A stretch of 9,063 bases of DNA from contig JAOTYV010000195.1 of NCBI GenBank assembly GCA_029861675.1, forward strand, positions 1 to 9,063, written 5' to 3'. The notes beneath the pieces were generated by a model, which ran no database searches, had not been told where the DNA came from, and worked only from the letters and a program-made list of their open reading frames with translations. Source of the DNA: Alphaproteobacteria bacterium (lineage in GTDB: Bacteria; Pseudomonadota; Alphaproteobacteria; UBA8366). Both the position numbers and the translations under genes were made by a program. Shown piece after piece: positions 1 through 6,124 of the stretch (position 1 is its first letter; every line of letters starts with the position of its first letter).

Positions 1-69
1 GCTTGTCCCATCAGCAACAAGCCGCTTAACATCAACAAAAGATGAGCCAGATCCTCCGGTACGAGACAT
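1..69 (-). CDS. Possible partial CDS, N-terminus only, running off left edge
   Basis: Reading the minus strand from an ATG at 69 gives 23 open codons to the window edge (MSRTGGSGSSFVDVKRLVAD...). The composition is protein-like, but the stretch is too short to assign a family. No convincing Shine-Dalgarno sequence precedes the ATG. It points away from the tRNA fragments, as a gene beside an integration site could. It does not start like the common tyrosine integrases, so I do not call it one. It may equally be chance reading through non-coding DNA. Confidence 0.25.
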   Translation of the reverse strand, partial: MSRTGGSGSSFVDVKRLVADGTS

Positions 70-129
70 ATTCAGACGGCCCAAACGTTTCGATGACGGA
101 CAAATTTTGCATTAACTATTTGAAATAAT

Positions 130-180
130 TGGCGCGCCCGGGAGGACTCGAACCCCCAACCTCCTGATCCGTAGTCAGGC
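130..180 (-). pseudogene. 3' half of tRNA-Arg(ACG), attachment-site scar
   Basis: On the minus strand this reads as the 3' half of a tRNA. It has a complete anticodon arm with loop CTACGGA (anticodon ACG), a variable loop, a T arm with TTCGAGT, the 3' acceptor strand CGGGCGC, discriminator G and an encoded CCA. The D arm and the 5' acceptor strand (expected to begin GCGCCCG) are absent; sequence above 180 is unrelated. Loss of the 5' half with a break next to the anticodon stem is the usual product of tyrosine-recombinase integration into a tRNA gene. It cannot be a working tRNA alone. Identification as Arg(ACG) is firm; its role as an att site is inference. Confidence 0.75.
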
Positions 181-276
181 ACACTCAACTCAAATCCGCC
201 ATAACGATTCGAACGATCGAAATCGCCCTTCTATTCGGATCAGCTTGGACAAGGCCACCTATATTTGCCTGTAGCG

Positions 277-296
277 ACCTTCCTATAACCTTCCTA
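277..296. repeat. Tandem 9-base direct repeat, possible integrase arm sites
   Basis: ACCTTCCTA occurs at 277-285 and again, exactly, at 288-296, an 11-base period (about one helical turn). It lies about 46 bases from the tRNA-Lys fragment. Short direct repeats at one-turn spacing beside an att core are typical of arm-type integrase binding sites. Two copies of a 9-mer are thin evidence, so the functional reading is inference. Confidence 0.4.
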
Positions 297-334
297 AAAA
301 TGAAAAAGGCTCAGCCATTTCTGACTAAGCCTTT
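296..334 (-). terminator. Rho-independent terminator downstream of tRNA-Lys fragment
   Basis: On the minus strand an inverted repeat with arms AAAGGCTtAG and CTgAGCCTTT (one internal mismatch, loop of about 10 bases) is followed by a T run, CA and another T run. This is a standard intrinsic terminator. It begins within ten bases of the CCA end of the tRNA-Lys fragment, as expected for the native terminator of that tRNA gene. It therefore probably came from the original tRNA-Lys locus together with the fragment. Confidence 0.75.
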
Positions 335-341
335 GAAAAAA

Positions 342-387
342 TGGTGGGCGCTACAGGGCTCGAACCTGTGACCCGCTGATTAAGAGT
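342..387 (-). pseudogene. 3' half of tRNA-Lys(CTT), attachment-site scar
   Basis: The minus strand gives anticodon loop CTCTTAA (anticodon CTT), the 3' anticodon strand TCAGC, a T arm ACAGG/CCTGT around TTCGAGC, acceptor strand AGCGCCC, discriminator A and CCA. The D arm and 5' acceptor are missing. The 5' anticodon strand reads GCTTA where pairing requires GCTGA, so agreement with a real tRNA-Lys stops at base 387, at the edge of the anticodon loop. A break there is a known crossover location for tyrosine recombinases that use tRNA genes. The amino acid identity is firm; the att interpretation is strong inference. Confidence 0.75.
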
Positions 388-438
388 AAGCGGGGCGGTT
401 TTGGGGGTACAGGTCGTGAATTTAGTGGCGAGTTGAAA

Positions 439-460
439 TTACCCGAGCGGTTACCCGAGC
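439..460. repeat. Tandem 10-base direct repeat, possible integrase arm sites
   Basis: TTACCCGAGC is present exactly at 439-448 and 451-460, separated by two bases. It lies about 50 bases from the tRNA-Lys fragment, on the side opposite the 277-296 repeats. A core flanked on both sides by closely spaced short direct repeats resembles the layout of a phage or island attachment region. GTTGAAAT also occurs twice around it (432-439 and 469-476). The function is inferred from arrangement only. Confidence 0.4.
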
Positions 461-504
461 CCGCTATTGTTGAAATACAATTGATTCTAACTCTTTGATT
501 TAAC

Positions 505-579
505 TGGTGCCGCCGGCAAGAATCGAACTTGCGACCCCACCCTTACCAAGGGTGTGCTCTACCCCTGAGCTACGGCGGC
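505..579 (-). tRNA. tRNA-Thr(GGT)
   Basis: This is a complete 75-base cloverleaf on the minus strand. The acceptor GCCGCCG pairs with CGGCGGC. The D arm is GCTC/GAGC, the anticodon arm CACCC/GGGTG has loop TTGGTAA (anticodon GGT), and the T arm is GCAAG/CTTGC around TTCGATT. The discriminator is A and CCA is encoded. It reads threonine ACC/ACT codons. Unlike the two tRNA fragments on its 3' side it has no missing part. Its 3' end faces the scar zone, so it could have served as, or been restored by, an integration target. Confidence 0.95.
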
Positions 580-591
580 GCCGGAACCGGG

Positions 592-618
592 TTCGGGCCT
601 TATGCCATAGGCCCCGAA
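592..618. other. Hairpin overlapping tRNA-Thr promoter region
   Basis: TTCGGGCCT (592-600) pairs with AGGCCCCGAA (609-618), leaving one bulged base and an 8-base loop. No T run follows on either strand, so an intrinsic terminator is unlikely. It coincides with the -10 region proposed for tRNA-Thr and could be coincidental in GC-rich DNA. Confidence 0.3.
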
Positions 619-627
619 ACGGCGCAA
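599..627 (-). promoter_or_regulatory. Likely sigma-70-type promoter of tRNA-Thr
   Basis: On the minus strand TTGCGC (627-622) and CATAAG (604-599) are separated by exactly 17 bases. The predicted start is near 592, about 13 bases before the mature tRNA. The stretch between the -10 and the start is G/C-rich, the discriminator type usual for stable-RNA promoters under stringent control. The -35 matches the consensus at only its first three positions, so support comes mainly from spacing and location. Confidence 0.4.
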
Positions 628-717
628 GCGCGCTGCTGCATTGGACTGTGGCATCGCCTGCGGGCGGCAGGCGGCATGGCGCTGGACATTTCCGCGCTCC
701 CGAATCACCATCCGCAT

Positions 718-903
718 ATGACGGAAAAATCCATCCCGCCGGGTCCCCGCGTCAAGCAGAAGGCGCGCGCCGCGCAAGAGGCCCGGCGTGCGCGCAAGGC
801 CGCGCTGCTGCGGGAGAACCTTCTGAAACGCAAGGCGCAGAGCCGCGAACGGGCGGACGAGGGCGATCCGCCGCCGCCGGACGGAGACAAAGCCCCGGAC
901 TAG
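718..903 (+). CDS. Small highly charged hypothetical protein (61 aa)
   Basis: The ATG at 718 opens a 61-residue protein that is rich in Arg, Lys and Ala and probably alpha-helical from about residue 10 to 48, where a run resembles LLRENLLKRKAQ. It ends in an acidic, proline-rich tail. Small proteins of this type with an LR.NL.KRKAQ.R core are, as I recall, common in alphaproteobacteria near murA, but I cannot name a characterised function. The reading frame is open further upstream to 529, but that part overlaps tRNA-Thr and lacks coding character. No clear ribosome binding site precedes 718, so the start is uncertain. The charge suggests nucleic-acid or ribosome contact, which is speculation. 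Confidence 0.6.
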   Translation: MTEKSIPPGPRVKQKARAAQEARRARKAALLRENLLKRKAQSRERADEGDPPPPDGDKAPD

Positions 904-1068
904 TCGCAACACCGCCTTGTGATCGCCATGTTGATCGGTTAGTGATGCGACGGTGACGTGAGGGGGGTCTTTCGTGCGAATCACGGCAACGACGCGCCGG
1001 TTTGGCCCGGTATGGCGTTCTCATTCCCAACGACGATGCAAACGCCGGTGGTAACGTCCGCCGGTAGT

Positions 1069-1082
1069 GAGGAAAACCTATG
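1069..1082 (+). promoter_or_regulatory. Alternative ribosome binding site and upstream murA start
   Basis: GAGGAA (1069-1074) sits five bases before an ATG at 1080 that is in frame with murA. It would produce a 26-residue N-terminal extension rich in Thr, Asp, Pro and Ala that is not part of the MurA fold. It competes with the site GAGGAGGGG before 1158. I prefer 1158 on family grounds, but both signals are well formed. Confidence 0.4.
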
Positions 1083-1157
1083 ACTCCCCTGGATACGCAG
1101 ACCGATTTGAGTCAGGACACTGGCAGGCCGGCCGACGCGCCGGCGAGGAGGGGCGGC

Positions 1158-2441
1158 ATGGACCAGATCAGGATCAGGGGCGGTGCGCCGTTAAAGGGGA
1201 AAATTCCGGTCAGCGGGGCCAAGAACGCGACCCTGCCGCTCATCGCCGCGGCGCTGGTTTCCGATGAAACGCTGTCGCTCTCCAACGTGCCCTATCTCGC
1301 GGACATTACCAGCATGGCGAGCCTGCTGTTGCAGCTTGGCGTCGAGGTCAATATCGACGGTGACGGCGGTTCGGCCGACGGACGCATCATGCAATTGACG
1401 GCGCGGAATATCGCCGACACCACCGCGCCCTACGATCTGGTGCGAAAGATGCGCGCGAGCATCCTGGTGCTAGGGCCGCTGTTGGCGCGGTGCGGCAAGG
1501 CGGACGTCTCGTTGCCGGGCGGATGCGCCATCGGCACGCGGCCGGTCGACCTTCACCTCAAAGGGTTGGAACAGCTCGGCGCCGAGATCGAATTGGAAGG
1601 CGGATATATCCATGCGCGCGCGCCGCGCGGCCTGATCGGCGGACAGGTGGTGTTTCCCTTCGTGTCGGTGGGCGCGACGGAGAACCTTTTGATCGCCGCG
1701 TGCCTGGCCAAGGGCGAGAGCCAATTGGTCAATGCCGCGCGCGAGCCGGAAATCACCGATTTGGCCAACTGCCTGATCGCCATGGGGGCGTCGATCGATG
1801 GCGTCGGCAGCGATACCTTGACGGTCCAGGGGGTGGACCGCTTGGGCGGCGCGTCGCATCGCGTCATCGCCGATCGTATCGAGACGGGCACCTACGCCAT
1901 TGCGGCGGCAATTACCGGCGGCGATGTCGAATTGATCGGGACGGAATTGAGCCTGATCGAATCGGTGGCCGAAACCTTGGAGGCGGCCGGCGTGACGATG
2001 CAGGCGACGCCGGATGGTTTCCGGGTATTCTGCGGCAATGGGCAGGTTACGGGGGTCGATATCATGACCGAGCCCTATCCTGGCTTCCCGACCGATTTGC
2101 AGGCCCAGATCATGGCGCTGATGACGGTGTCGGATGGTGCGTCGATGATTACCGAATCGATCTTCGAAAACCGTTTCATGCATGTCCCGGAACTGGCTCG
2201 GATGGGGGCGAATATCAATGTACATGGTGCGTCGGCGATGGTTCGGGGCGTGAAGCAGCTTACCGGCGCGCCGGTGATGGCTACGGATCTGCGGGCATCG
2301 GTGTCGCTGGTGCTGGCGGGGCTGGCCGCCAAGGGAGAGACGTTGGTCAATCGCGTGTACCATTTGGATCGGGGCTATGAGCGGCTTGAACAGAAGCTCA
2401 GCGCTTGCGGCGCCGATATCCAGCGGGTGAAAGGCGGCTGA
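1158..2441 (+). CDS. murA: UDP-N-acetylglucosamine 1-carboxyvinyltransferase
   Basis: MurA transfers enolpyruvate from PEP to UDP-GlcNAc in the cytoplasm, the first committed step of peptidoglycan synthesis and the target of fosfomycin. The 427 residues match the usual length (about 420). The SGAKNA motif puts Lys22 and Asn23 in their usual places. The loop [13 protein letters not shown] carries catalytic Cys123, so a fosfomycin-insensitive Asp substitution is absent. FPTDLQAQ gives Asp313, and Arg379 (DLRAS) and Arg405 (HLDRGYERL) match the conserved C-terminal arginines. I chose the ATG at 1158 because it gives the canonical N-terminus (MDQIRIRGG) behind a strong GAGGAGGGG. An in-frame ATG at 1080 also has a good GAGGAA, and would add 26 residues. 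The last base overlaps the next start codon, indicating co-translation with the DUF2948 gene. Confidence 0.97.
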   Translation: MDQIRIRGGAPLKGKIPVSGAKNATLPLIAAALVSDETLSLSNVPYLADITSMASLLLQLGVEVNIDGDGGSADGRIMQLTARNIADTTAPYDLVRKMRASILVLGPLLARCGKADVSLPGGCAIGTRPVDLHLKGLEQLGAEIELEGGYIHARAPRGLIGGQVVFPFVSVGATENLLIAACLAKGESQLVNAAREPEITDLANCLIAMGASIDGVGSDTLTVQGVDRLGGASHRVIADRIETGTYAIAAAITGGDVELIGTELSLIESVAETLEAAGVTMQATPDGFRVFCGNGQVTGVDIMTEPYPGFPTDLQAQIMALMTVSDGASMITESIFENRFMHVPELARMGANINVHGASAMVRGVKQLTGAPVMATDLRASVSLVLAGLAAKGETLVNRVYHLDRGYERLEQKLSACGADIQRVKGG

Positions 2442-2875
2442 TGTCTCAGGAGCCCGGCCGGCTTCGGCTGCGCGCCGAGGCCCTGGACGACTTGTCGGTC
2501 ATTTCCGCCTTGGTGCAGGACGCGCTCGTTCCCCTGGGGGACATGGCCTACCTGCCGGAAGAGAAGTCCTTCATGATGGCGCTGAACCGATTTCGCTGGG
2601 AATCGGGCGACGATGCCGAAACGCGCGAACGGATCCATGCGGGGTTGCGTTTCGACAGGGTCACCCGGGTGCGCTACCGGGGCATCGATCGGCGGCAGCG
2701 GGGCAATATCCTCTCGCTGCTTGCGATCGCGTACGACCAGGGCGTTTCGACTCTGCATTTCTCCGGCGCCGGCGTGATACAGCTGGAGGCCGATGAGCTC
2801 CGGTGCGGGCTGGAGGATTTCGGCGAACCATGGCCGACGCGATCGGTACCGCATCACGATCCCGGCGACACCTAG
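2441..2875 (+). CDS. DUF2948 family protein
   Basis: This 144-residue soluble protein matches DUF2948, a small family typical of alphaproteobacteria with no established function. Recognisable stretches are LRLRAEALDDLSVISALVQD near residue 8, then VPLGDMAYLPEEK, RFRWES, the RVRYRGIDRRQR block and the closing LEDFGEPWPT. Its ATG overlaps the murA stop (TGATG, one shared base), so the pair is translationally coupled. No ribosome binding site of its own is needed or obvious. In many alphaproteobacteria hisD follows this gene, but here a MmgE/PrpD gene does. There is no signal peptide or membrane segment. Family assignment is from memory of conserved motifs. Confidence 0.85.
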   Translation: MSQEPGRLRLRAEALDDLSVISALVQDALVPLGDMAYLPEEKSFMMALNRFRWESGDDAETRERIHAGLRFDRVTRVRYRGIDRRQRGNILSLLAIAYDQGVSTLHFSGAGVIQLEADELRCGLEDFGEPWPTRSVPHHDPGDT

Positions 2876-2886
2876 GCGATTCCGCA

Positions 2887-2908
2887 GCGCGCCTCGATGC
2901 GCGCATTT
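2887..2908 (+). terminator. Possible weak terminator after DUF2948 gene
   Basis: A perfect hairpin, GCGCGC (2887-2892), loop CTCGAT, GCGCGC (2899-2904), is followed by only ATTT. It starts 11 bases after the DUF2948 stop codon. The stem is strong but the T run is short, so termination would be partial. Its position suits the end of the murA unit, which would separate it from the next gene. Confidence 0.4.
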
Positions 2909-2992
2909 GATGCGGGTCCCCGTGGCCGCGTATGATCGCTTGCATCAACATGGCCGTACGGCATGCGGGCGCGCGTCCGCGGGGAGAACACG

Positions 2993-4369
2993 ATGTCAAT
3001 GACTGCCGATCTGGTCGGTATCCTGCGCGATAGCACGAGCGATACGATGCCGCAGGAAGCGCTCGATGTCGCGCGCCAGGTGTTTCTCGACGGTATTGGT
3101 GTGATGGTTGCCGGCGCCGGCGAGCCGCTCGGGCTCGGCCGTATCACATTCGACTATACGCGCGCGCTGGGCGGCGCCGAGGAGTCTACCGTCATCGCCG
3201 CGGGGTTCAAGACGTCGGCGCTCAACGCTGCCTATGCGAACGGATGCCTCGGCCATGCGCTTGATTTCGACAATACCTGGTGGCCGCTCAATCATCCCAC
3301 GTCGCCCACCCTGCCTGCGATTATGGCGATTGCCGAACGGGATGACCTGGCGGGCGCCGAGGTTCTGCGAGCCATCGTCCTCGCCTTCGAGGTGCAGGGC
3401 CGATTGCGCGTTGCATCGTCGCGGGTCGATGCGGGACGCGGATTCCACAAGCCCGGCGTGTCGGGGTTGATGGGGGCGGTGACAGGGGCCGGCATTCTGT
3501 TGGGCTTGGACCACCGCCAATTCCTTATGGCCTATGGAATCGGGGGATCGCGCGCGGGCTCGGTGTCGGCGAATACGGGAACCATGACCAAATCGAGCCA
3601 TAGCGGGCACGCCGCCCGCATGGGTGTCGAATGCGCGACCCTCGCGTCGCTCGGCTGGACCGCCACCGACGATATCTTCGGCAAGGGTCAATTCTTCAAC
3701 CTGTTCTATGGCGAAGAGAATTGCGATCTCGAGCTGTTCTTGAAAGGCTTCGGCGATCCCTACCGGATGATCGATCCGGGGGTCGGATTCAAGAAACACC
3801 CGGCAAACTACTTCACCCACCGGCCGATCGACGCGGCGATCGAACTGGCCGTCGAACACGACCTTGCCGGCGCGGAAATCCAGCACGTTACCGTCGATTT
3901 CCCGCGCTTCGAATACGTCAATCGGCCACAGCCCGAGAGCGGCCTGGATGGCAAGTTCAGCGTGCAATACGCCACCACCGTGGCATTGCTGGACCGCAAG
4001 GTAAAAGTCGCCAGTTTTTCCGACGAGCGGCGGTTTGCGGCCGACGTGGAGGCGTTGCTGCCGAACGTCACGCTCAACATGCGCGACGATATTCCGCGCA
4101 ATTTTCAGGATTGCTTCGCCATTGTCCGGGTCGGGACGCGCGATGGGCGGATGTTGGAGAAGCGGTGCGACCGGCCGCGGGGCATGTGGGGCGTACCGCT
4201 GACCCGGGACGAACGGCTCACCAAGTTTCGTGATTGCTGCGAGGGCGCACTGACCGACAACGGCGTCGAGCGCCTAATCGGCCTGGTCGAAGGGTTGGGC
4301 GGGGACGAGTCCGTTGCACCGATCATGGACGTTCTCCGCGGTGCGACGCCTGCAATGCCAAGTGTTTGA
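2993..4369 (+). CDS. MmgE/PrpD family protein (2-methylcitrate dehydratase-like)
   Basis: This 458-residue cytoplasmic protein has the MmgE/PrpD fold, shared by 2-methylcitrate dehydratase and cis-aconitate decarboxylase. It shows the helical N-terminal domain, the hallmark GHALDFDNTWW (about 87-97) followed by HPTSPTLPA, a central block SHSGHAARMGVECATLASLGWT, and the lid-region KKHPANYFTHRPIDAAIELA. In PrpD proteins the family motif is usually HALDFDDT; here the second Asp is Asn. That residue, and the lack of prpB or prpC nearby, argue against routine propionate catabolism, so the substrate is unknown. The ATG at 2993 has GGGGAG six bases upstream, which makes it preferable to the ATG at 2963. 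It has its own leader after the DUF2948 hairpin, and the transporter follows 133 bases later. Confidence 0.85.
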   Translation: MSMTADLVGILRDSTSDTMPQEALDVARQVFLDGIGVMVAGAGEPLGLGRITFDYTRALGGAEESTVIAAGFKTSALNAAYANGCLGHALDFDNTWWPLNHPTSPTLPAIMAIAERDDLAGAEVLRAIVLAFEVQGRLRVASSRVDAGRGFHKPGVSGLMGAVTGAGILLGLDHRQFLMAYGIGGSRAGSVSANTGTMTKSSHSGHAARMGVECATLASLGWTATDDIFGKGQFFNLFYGEENCDLELFLKGFGDPYRMIDPGVGFKKHPANYFTHRPIDAAIELAVEHDLAGAEIQHVTVDFPRFEYVNRPQPESGLDGKFSVQYATTVALLDRKVKVASFSDERRFAADVEALLPNVTLNMRDDIPRNFQDCFAIVRVGTRDGRMLEKRCDRPRGMWGVPLTRDERLTKFRDCCEGALTDNGVERLIGLVEGLGGDESVAPIMDVLRGATPAMPSV

Positions 4370-4399
4370 GTTCCGGTGCGGCGCCTGTCGGACCCTGCC

Positions 4400-4453
4400 G
4401 GCGTTCTGAAACGCCTACCAGCGGAACACTATGGCCGGCCGACCTTAGGCCGG
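4400..4453 (+). other. Two hairpins between MmgE/PrpD gene and transporter
   Basis: GGCGTT/AACGCC (4400-4405 and 4410-4415) forms a 6-bp stem with a tetraloop. CCGGCC/GGCCGG (4435-4440 and 4448-4453) forms a second 6-bp stem with a 7-base loop. Neither is followed by a T run, so they are poor intrinsic terminators. They could stabilise or attenuate a transcript running from one gene into the next, or mark a boundary. The gap of 4370-4502 contains nothing else I can support. Confidence 0.35.
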
Positions 4454-4502
4454 AGACTTGCCGCCATTCGCCGCGGCGGTTGAATTATCACAGGAGCACC
4501 GT

Positions 4503-6095
4503 GTGCGCGGCGAAACGATAGAAGATCTCTTTGCGCGGTATGGCCCGTCCTATCGGTTGTTTGTGACCGTCGGGGCGATGCTCGCGTCGTTCATCATGGT
4601 CTTGAGCGGGACCATCGTTAACGTTGCGGTTCCCGAGGTGATGGGCGCGTTCGGCGTCGGCCAGGACAAGGCGCAGCTCATGGCGACCGGGTTCATCGCG
4701 ACGATGACAGCCAGTCAGCTGGTGAATGCGTGGCTCGTTACCGCCTTCGGGCCCCGGATCACGTTTATTTTCGTGTTGTTGGTGTTCGTCGCGGGATCTT
4801 TGCTCGGCGGCCTGAGTTCGAATTTGGATATAATCATCGTCGGCCGGATCATGCAGGGGTTTTCGGCCGGCGTTATCCAACCGCTGGCCATGGTAACCGT
4901 GGTCCAGGTGTTCCCCGCCAACCGGCGCGGCGTGGCGGTGGGCATCTTCGGCATGGGATTGATGCTGGCCGTGGGGGCGGGGCCGTTGATCGGCGGCATC
5001 GCGATCGATGCGTTTTCCTGGCGGGCGATATTTTGGGTGCCGTTGCCCCTCGTGGGGCTCGCCCTGGTCCTTGGTGCGATTTTTATGCCGTCGGCCCGAA
5101 AAGTGGATGCGGACCGGAGCTTCGATTGGACCAGCTATTCCCTGCTGTGCTTGGCGCTGTATTGCATCATCGCGGGTATTTCCAACGGTCAGCGCGAAGG
5201 GTGGACGTCGGACGGGATCCTGCTGCGTTTGTTCATCGGCATCGCGGCAGTCACGGTCTTCGTCCGGCTACAGCTCCGCGACGGACCGCGGCTGCTCGAT
5301 TTTACCTTGTTCAAGAACGCGCGCTTCACTTCCGCGGTCGTGGTGGGCTTCGTCTTCGGCATGGGCAATTTCGCGATGACCTATGCGATTCCGGTATTCA
5401 GCCAGCTCGTGCAAGGCTATACGCCATCCCAGGCCGGACTGCTGTTGCTGCCTGCGGCCTTGGTTCTCGTGGTGTTATTTCCGATCTCCGGCCGGCTGTC
5501 CGATCATGTTCCCGCGCAATTTCCGATAATGGGTGGCTTGTTGCTGTTTGCGCTGGGCGTCATGTTGCTGGCGGACGCGGACGTCAATACGACTTTTTGG
5601 ACGATGGCCTGGTTCGCCATCATTGCCCGTGTCGGGATGGGTTTCATCAATCCGCCCTTGATGGCGGCAGCCTTGAATGCGCTGCCGCCCGACCAGCTCA
5701 ATCAGAGTTCAGGCACGATCAATTTTTTCCGCCAGCTCGGCGGGGCCTGCGGCGTTAATTTTCTCGTCGTCTTTCTTGAAATTCGGACGCAATTTCATAG
5801 CGAAAGCCTGGCCGTGACCCAGACCGCGGCGAATTCATCGACGCGGGAACTGTTGGACCAAGTGGAGCGTCTTCTTGCGGCGGACGGGATTCCCGAAGCC
5901 ATGCGACCGGCGCTCGCCCTCAATCATTTGGGCAAGATGGTCGAGGCACAGGCCAATACAATGGGATTTCAGGATGGCTTTTTGTTGATCGCGGCGGTGT
6001 TTATCTGCGCCTTGCTGCCCGCCTGGATCCTGGGGCGCGCGCAGCGGTCCAATAGCGGGCGTGGTGCGGCATCGGCCCCCCAGACCAACCGGTAG
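4503..6095 (+). CDS. DHA2-family (EmrB/QacA-type) major facilitator transporter
   Basis: This 530-residue inner-membrane protein has about 14 hydrophobic segments, typical of proton-coupled DHA2 drug exporters. The landmarks are the TM1 motif LSGTIVNVAVP (35-44), GRIMQGFSAG (114-123, motif B with Arg115), motif C GMGLMLAVGAGPLIGG (150-165), then FSWRAIFWVPLP, and the late NQSSGTINFFRQLGGACG. It departs from the family in TM1, where VLDSTIVN-type proteins carry Asp but here a Ser occupies the place. Motif A in the first cytoplasmic loop (WLVTAFGPR) also lacks the usual Asp. A GTG at 4503 with AGGAG six bases upstream is the best start; a TTG at 4458 has none. No EmrA-like adaptor or TolC is adjacent. 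The substrate cannot be predicted. Confidence 0.9.
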   Translation: MRGETIEDLFARYGPSYRLFVTVGAMLASFIMVLSGTIVNVAVPEVMGAFGVGQDKAQLMATGFIATMTASQLVNAWLVTAFGPRITFIFVLLVFVAGSLLGGLSSNLDIIIVGRIMQGFSAGVIQPLAMVTVVQVFPANRRGVAVGIFGMGLMLAVGAGPLIGGIAIDAFSWRAIFWVPLPLVGLALVLGAIFMPSARKVDADRSFDWTSYSLLCLALYCIIAGISNGQREGWTSDGILLRLFIGIAAVTVFVRLQLRDGPRLLDFTLFKNARFTSAVVVGFVFGMGNFAMTYAIPVFSQLVQGYTPSQAGLLLLPAALVLVVLFPISGRLSDHVPAQFPIMGGLLLFALGVMLLADADVNTTFWTMAWFAIIARVGMGFINPPLMAAALNALPPDQLNQSSGTINFFRQLGGACGVNFLVVFLEIRTQFHSESLAVTQTAANSSTRELLDQVERLLAADGIPEAMRPALALNHLGKMVEAQANTMGFQDGFLLIAAVFICALLPAWILGRAQRSNSGRGAASAPQTNR

Positions 6096-6124
6096 GCGCT
6101 GTAACTAATGGTCTACTGGAGGGA

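Noticed and set aside
277..460. CRISPR array or larger tandem repeat
   Set aside because: Only two copies of each short repeat, with spacings of 2 bases; no spacer-like organisation.
130..579. A functional tRNA-Arg–tRNA-Lys–tRNA-Thr cluster
   Set aside because: Only tRNA-Thr has a D arm and both acceptor strands; the other two lack their 5' halves, and no complementary halves occur nearby.
507..956. Long plus-strand ORFs across 507-956 and minus-strand ORFs across 559-1030
   Set aside because: They run through the tRNA-Thr gene and the 61-residue gene in other frames; open frames of this length arise easily in GC-rich DNA and none resembles a protein family.
904..1079. Sigma-70-type promoter for murA (TTGTGA near 917, TTGATC near 931)
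   Set aside because: No acceptable -10 hexamer occurs at 16-18 bases from either; left unannotated.
1470..2363. 297-residue antisense and 296-residue same-strand ORFs inside murA
   Set aside because: Shadow frames of a well-conserved enzyme; His/Arg/Gly-rich composition typical of out-of-frame GC-rich coding DNA.
2996..3967. 323-residue antisense ORF over the MmgE/PrpD gene
   Set aside because: Shadow of the real gene; no ribosome binding site and composition typical of antisense reading.
4730..5758. 342-residue plus-strand ORF inside the transporter gene
   Set aside because: Arg/Gly-rich out-of-frame product of a membrane protein gene that matches the DHA2 family throughout in the true frame.
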